Shown here one piece after another: positions 59,901-64,000 of a DNA stretch of 64,000 bases. The position numbers and the translations under genes were made by a program. Origin of the DNA: Apostichopus japonicus (lineage: Eukaryota; Echinodermata; Holothuroidea; Aspidochirotida; Stichopodidae). How positions within the stretch are numbered: the first letter of the stretch is position 1; the number at the start of each line of letters is the position of its first letter. Location of the stretch: positions 16,591,499 to 16,655,498 of the forward strand of contig NC_092565.1 of assembly GCF_037975245.1 (NCBI RefSeq). The letters are read 5' to 3'. The notes under the pieces are model-generated. The model was not told the DNA's origin, did no database searches, and saw only the letters and a program-made list of their open reading frames with translations.

Positions 59901-62900
59901 ACAGATCAAGGATTACGGAGCGGGTGTGCGCCTCACCCTACCCCTTACACCGACAACTCCATTTTTGACGTTTCCATATTTCCTCTCTCACTAATGTATC
60001 TATATAAATACTATATATGGTCTATCATAACGCGCGTGTGTGTATGGACGCCTTAAACAATTGTACGATTGTGCAATATGGAACCAACTGTGACTGATCT
60101 TGAACTCGACCGAGTCGTCGGGGAACATGACGCATTTCGGGAAGGGGGCGACACCCCCCCCGAGCAAATTTTCTTTATGACATCGCTAGTAATTTCAAAA
60201 TAGACAATGCTTAGATGCAACTTACAAGGCCTGAGAAGTGTCATTTCCAGCGATCTGGGAGGCATTTTCGGCCAAAATTTTTATTGTACGCTTCGCGCCA
60301 ACTCATGGTGGCGCTTCGCTTAGATAGTTTGCCTACCGGCTTCGCCCCTCCCTTGGCAATTACTCGCTACACGCCTGTTCGAGTTTGTAAAGCAAAGAGC
60401 AGATATAACATCGTATCAGTGAGCATTGAAATGCATGTTCCACGATGAACAGTCTCAAAAACTGTCTATGTGTGTAGTCAAAGGCGTAGGAGCCCAATTT
60501 GATTTGGGGGCTGTAACGAAAAAAAGGCCAACATTTTTCGCACGCAAAGCGCGCGTTCAATACTTCGATGCCAATATCAGACAAGCAAGCATCGGTCATT
60601 ACATTGCATGGCATCGTGTACCGAACGGTCCGTGAAAGTTACACAGTATACCGCCGGATGCTAATGTAAACAACCAAATGTCTTATGTAGATGGAGAAAA
60701 ACCATACAGATCCATTTATGTCAAAACTCTCTTTTACAGTAGTAATGTCGGTCAAGCTTACAACTTTATTTTAATTACCAAGGAGATCATTTTTAAGCTA
60801 TTCATTGCTATTTATTTTTCTTTAAGTAGGTGCCCGAAGAAAATGGGAAACATTTGGTTGCGGGGGGGGGGGGGGCACTCCTACGGGACCTACGCCTATG
60901 TGTGTAGTGTTCGGTTTCGATATACCTGATATCGGAAATATCTGCTATTTTTCATTTCCTTCAACCAAGTTTTATAATAGCCATTTATAAGAGGTTTTAA
61001 TATTTCTACACCAATAAATTAACTGTGTCTGAATTTTCAAAAAATTTCCTGACAAACATTCTTCATCATACTTTCCTCTACTCGTGCAATTTTGACCTGT
61101 CTTTTAGGGGTTCAAGGAGGTTTTTTTCTATATTGGTTGTCCATAGATTGAATTTTGTGCAACATTATGGGTATGTTTTCAAGTGATTTTATTCACGAGA
61201 AATCTGAATTTTCAAATTCTCAACAAATAATGGGCTTAAAACCTTGAAAAGTAGGGCTTTCGGATATTGTGGGCCGTGACGTAGAATCACCTACAAAGGC
61301 AATGATCCATAGGACATGCAATGAGGTCGAACATGATGTGACTGGTGACAATCTTCAAAAGGTTATGGATGGGGGAAAAACTTTTGGGAAATACTTGGTT
61401 CTCAGGCAAAAGTGTACATCTGGTTGCTCATTTTCAAGCCCGAGAAGTGCCATTTCCGGTGATCTGGGGGGGTATCAAAACCAGAAATTTTCTTGTACGC
61501 TCCGCGCCAACCGATGGTGGCGCTCCGCTTAGATAGTAATTCGCGCCCCCCGGGTTAGAAAATCCTGGATACGCGCCTGATCAGTAACGTTTCTCAAAGT
61601 GTGTGTACTTTAATGCCTTTCCCAATGTGGGTATTTGTTCTCACGCTTGTTGCTACAATGTTAGGGTTTATTACTTTTGCAATAATCCGGCTTGAAAAGT
61701 TGTCTTCATCGCTATTTTTCTTGTATATTATGCAGAATGACTTCACGAATAACACGATATCAATCCATGTTGGATCAACTTTATATAAAGGTCGCTATGT
61801 AGCTTTTTCTTGTTTTTACTTTTTACTATAACGTTAACATTCATAGCAGCCTCTCAACTAAGATAATATACTATCTTTACACAGGGTTTAGAAGCTTTTG
61901 TCGTGAATGGACTGTTATACTTGTTAACAAGATTCAAATGCTGCATGCATTCTTGGCTGCTTTTATAGTGAGTCCATATACTGGTAATCGTATTCTAGCA
62001 AATTAGTTACTTTAACTTCTACTGTTGTCTCGTACTACAAGTCTGAATGTGTTGTTCGCAGGCGCGTAGCCAGGGGGGGGGGGGGGTGTCGAAGGGGGCG
62101 ACCGCCCCCCTTGAGCAGATTTGTTTGAATGTTTTTATGATATCGCTAGTAATTTCAAGCTTTTAGATGGGAAGTGCCATTTCCAGCGATCTGGGAGGCA
62201 GTTTGAGCCAATTTTCTTTTTAATTTTTTTTTTACGCATACCGCCAACTTATGGTGGCGCTACGCTTAGATAGTTTTCAATGCAGAATCTACGCGCCTGG
62301 TTGTTCGACATATTTCTCAAGTTGATGTCTGTGTTACTATTTATGAATTGATATCCATACAGATGTTCCAGCGTGTGGACCAACAGGTGTCTGTAATTGC
62401 TCTAACGGTGAAGCTAATTGTGCGGATAAAGGTTTGGTTGCCTTGCCAAGAAACCTGTCATCCGACTTGCCTTACATGTAAGTGTGAGTACGTAATTACA
62501 CGTGAGCATGTGACAAGGCCTATATAACACCCGTAGGCTGGGATGTACGTTCAATGTTTCTTGGCTTCACCTCATGTGATTGGACCACTGTAGCAAGGTG
62601 TTAATTAAAGTAATACCTTTGGAGGTGGGCTATATGATTTGGCCAATAAACACGTCGAATAAAATAACCCATGATAGTGTCCGCCACGTCTCTGGGGCAA
62701 TTTTTTTCAGCCAAGATAAGCGTTTGAATAAGAATTGTCTCATGATCATAACCTTCATTGCCAGCATTTTAATTTATTCAACTCAACAGCCAATCAAATT
62801 GAACTTTTGTCGTTTATTATGGAGTAATCGACATTGTAATTTGTAGGCAGCCTAACTGTATATTTCTACTGATGTTTGTTTTGTTCCGATAAAATATACT

Positions 62901-63498
62901 GAAGGTAGTTTGTGTAAAGAAGTGCACGATCAAATGATATGTAAAAACTTCGAAATCCTGCCTACAACACTCACATGGCTCAAGCAGAATAATGTGCTAG
63001 AATTGACCTTAGAAACCCATATCTTACTTAAGTCATTTCAAATTTCGAGTGTCTTAAGGCGTCTTCGTTCTTTTACTCACGAGTTTATGCATTTTTCTTT
63101 CTGTACAGAGACCTTTCAAGGAATGCAATTGAATGTGTTCCCACGGAATTTTTCGAACGATTTACCAATCTGAAACAATTGTAAGTATTTTCTTTCTTAT
63201 ATTCAGGTTTCCAGGAGCATGACTGATACAGATTCTGGCCACACATAACTTGTATAGCAGTGTACAATGCAGTCACTAGCTTTCAATATGTACCATGATT
63301 GCAACTGAAATTCTTTAATTTGTATAGATTACTTTCATTATAAGAAGAATACTGTTATTTTTCATTTTGTGTATGATACATCAATTGATATATCACTTTA
63401 TAAGAATATCTTGTTCTTCACTTATTTTTCCTTCACAGACAATTCAATAAGAATCAAATTCGAAGATCATTTCACCTTCCGAAAAGTCTAGACACGCT
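46473..63498 (+). CDS. LRR membrane receptor, copy 2, first four exons (runs off window)
   Basis: Exons 46473-46569, 62363-62477, 63109-63180 and 63439-63498 have the same lengths and phases as copy 1 and no stop. Exon 1 is the signal peptide (starts MEPILIW, where copy 1 has MEPLPIW). Exon 2 is the Cys-rich cap; here C-N-C-S-N-G-E-A-N-C replaces C-T-C-Y-D-S-E-A-D-C, which creates an N-C-S glycosylation sequon and removes acidic residues. Exon 3 is an LRR with one Ser-to-Arg change, exon 4 an LRR with one His-to-Gln change. Exon 5 would lie beyond the window. Intron 1 is about 15.8 kb and contains a 7.3-kb transposon. Taken as an intact young paralogue; the 3' part is unseen. Confidence 0.8.
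50065..50300. repeat. Fragment of the GGCGTAGGAGCC repeat family
   Basis: Starts ATAGGAGCCTCATTTGATTTG and contains TTTTCGCGTGCTCCGCGCGCGATCAAC, closely related to 16788-16900 and 60480-60590 in the hAT-rich part of intron 1. It runs directly into the 85-bp tandem repeat. Confidence 0.55.
50302..50640. repeat. Tandem repeat, four units of about 85 bp
   Basis: Units run roughly AAAACACATTGCAAATTATTC, then TTTNAGTAGGTGCCCGAAAAATTCTCAGCATATTGCC and GAATTTTCACCAAAAAA. The AGTAGGTGCCCGAA core is also found once at about 17130 and 60825, so the tandem grew from the 3' part of that repeat. The last unit joins AACGCCTATG, an inverted end of the family. Confidence 0.8.
54891..56735. repeat. 63-bp minisatellite, array 2 of copy 2 (about 29 units)
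   Basis: Same unit and same insertion point within the LINE as 8031-9092, but about 12 units longer. A recurring block (GTCTTATATACAGAATCTATTTGGTCGTG) at about 55410, 55850 and 56293 marks internal duplications roughly seven units apart. One unit carries a 4-nt insertion (GTCATGCAGG, near 56572). Confidence 0.95.
56880..56928. repeat. TA microsatellite, copy 2 only
   Basis: A TA run in the LINE remnant; copy 1 has only CTATATTCG at this place. Simple length change. Confidence 0.9.
57383..57780. mobile_element. hAT-like MITE in the LINE, copy 2
   Basis: 398 bp beginning CAGGGGTGTTGGAGC and ending GCTTCCTACCCCCCTG, with a perfect 8-bp target duplication TCCATGTA (57375-57382 and 57781-57788), the classic hAT length. 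It lies within the RT frame. This better-kept copy defines the ends of the one at 9762-10156. Confidence 0.85.
59270..59480. mobile_element. Palindromic MITE with TA target site, copy 2
   Basis: Counterpart of 14429-14639, with the same TGGCNNGCCATCAGTCT ends and TCGATTTAAATCG palindromes. Confidence 0.7.
59668..61579 (+). mobile_element. hAT-like element, copy 2, without the nested insertion
   Basis: 1,912 bp from CAGGTGCGTATCCGG to GGATACGCGCCTG, with ATCAGT on both sides (59662-59667 and 61580-61585). It shows the state of the 14826-17888 element before the 1.1-kb hAT insertion, joining as CTATGTGTGTAGTC at 60470-60480. Confidence 0.75.
62059..62299. mobile_element. hAT-like MITE upstream of exon 2, copy 2
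   Basis: Counterpart of 18368-18604, again with the 8-bp GTTGTTCG duplication on both sides. Confidence 0.85.
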
Positions 63499-63770
63499 GT
63501 GAGGAGAAAACGTTTGCAATACAACTAACTATTAAATATATTAATAGCTAAATATTTTAGAATACAGTTATTATTTTTTTAGTGTGTAAAATCTCAAATT
63601 TGGCCAGCTACTATTCGTGGTTCTTACGTTTTCTACTAAAAAACTATAGCAAAACATAAGTTTCTTATATTTTGCAAGAAAGTATAGCTGTCTTTGTATA
63701 TCTTTTCGTGTATATAAGTATTCGGACAAACAGCTACCACACTAGAAATATGAATGTGTATGTATGAATG

Positions 63771-63970
63771 TATTTTAGATCCTCCTGCAAGCAGGAACTC
63801 GCGAAGAAGCCTCATTGGCTTATCAAAGCCGCAAGCTGACCGAAGTCAATCCCTTACATTCATATTTAACGTCCATGATTTTGAATTGTCAATTGACAAC
63901 AACTCTATAACTGGACGACATACATTAATCTTGGAGTGACTCGAACCGGGGACCTTATGAGTCCCCGGTT
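63771..63970 (-). mobile_element. tRNA-derived SINE, 5'-truncated, copy 2
   Basis: Counterpart of 20081-20280, nearly identical, in intron 4 of the second receptor copy. Its presence in both copies shows it inserted before the duplication, unlike the SINE at 45923. Confidence 0.75.
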
Positions 63971-64000
63971 ATTTAATATAAATAATTAAAAAAATCGACA

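Larger units (their letters stand above)
44217..64000 (+). repeat. Direct tandem segmental duplication, copy 2 (partial)
   Basis: Matches 1-20330 in order and orientation. Approximate pairs: 1-1308 with 44217-45529; 6530-7040 with 46195-46727; 7045-8030 with 53984-54890; 9093-10792 with 56736-58418; 13077-13191 with 58419-58530; 13687-15650 with 58531-60475; 16777-20330 with 60476-64000. Unique parts of copy 1: 10793-13071, 13192-13686 and 15651-16771. Unique parts of copy 2: the SINE at 45923 and the 7.3-kb element 46728-53983. Both minisatellite arrays differ in length. Confidence 0.95.

Overview
The window is animal nuclear DNA. Its genes are split into small exons with GT-AG introns, it is AT-rich, and it carries several eukaryotic transposon classes (non-LTR retrotransposons, a tRNA-derived SINE, hAT-like elements, TTAA-flanked Kolobok-like elements). 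There is no bacterial gene organisation. The mix suggests a marine invertebrate, perhaps an echinoderm or another deuterostome. That placement is inference only.

The backbone is one large receptor gene on the + strand, about 6788-38873. I could splice 19 exons by hand into one open frame of about 1,066 codons. Order of parts: signal peptide, Cys-rich cap, about a dozen leucine-rich repeats (mostly one repeat per 72-nt phase-2 exon), a Cys-rich GCC2/GCC3 or ephrin-receptor-like region, an EGF-like C-x2-C segment, about eight or nine membrane spans, and a short tyrosine-containing tail. A second copy starts at 46473 and runs off the window end after its fourth exon. It lies in a direct tandem segmental duplication: 1-20330 matches 44217-64000, offset about 44.2 kb. 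Introns of the two copies are nearly identical, but 12 of 13 coding differences in the four shared exons change the protein.

Layout. 1-6556: shared flank and a 5.2-kb minisatellite of a 63-bp unit. 6713-6884: TATA promoter and exon 1. 7480-18604: intron 1, holding a broken LINE split by a second array of the same minisatellite and by a hAT MITE, plus other DNA elements. 18668-22248: exons 2-8. 22249-30481: intron 8, holding a 5.6-kb TTAA-flanked element (23329-28970) with a THAP-like remnant on + and a P2X7 C-terminal-domain-like gene on -. This element sits between two exons of a possible antisense gene. 30482-38873: exons 9-19. 39300-42670: L1/Tx1-like LINE fragments. 44217-64000: the duplicate, with its own 7.3-kb TTAA-flanked element (46728-53983) in intron 1; copy 1 still has the empty site.

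The two copies differ by clean insertions, so they give empty/filled pairs that define several mobile elements with their target-site duplications. No tRNA, rRNA or CRISPR was found.
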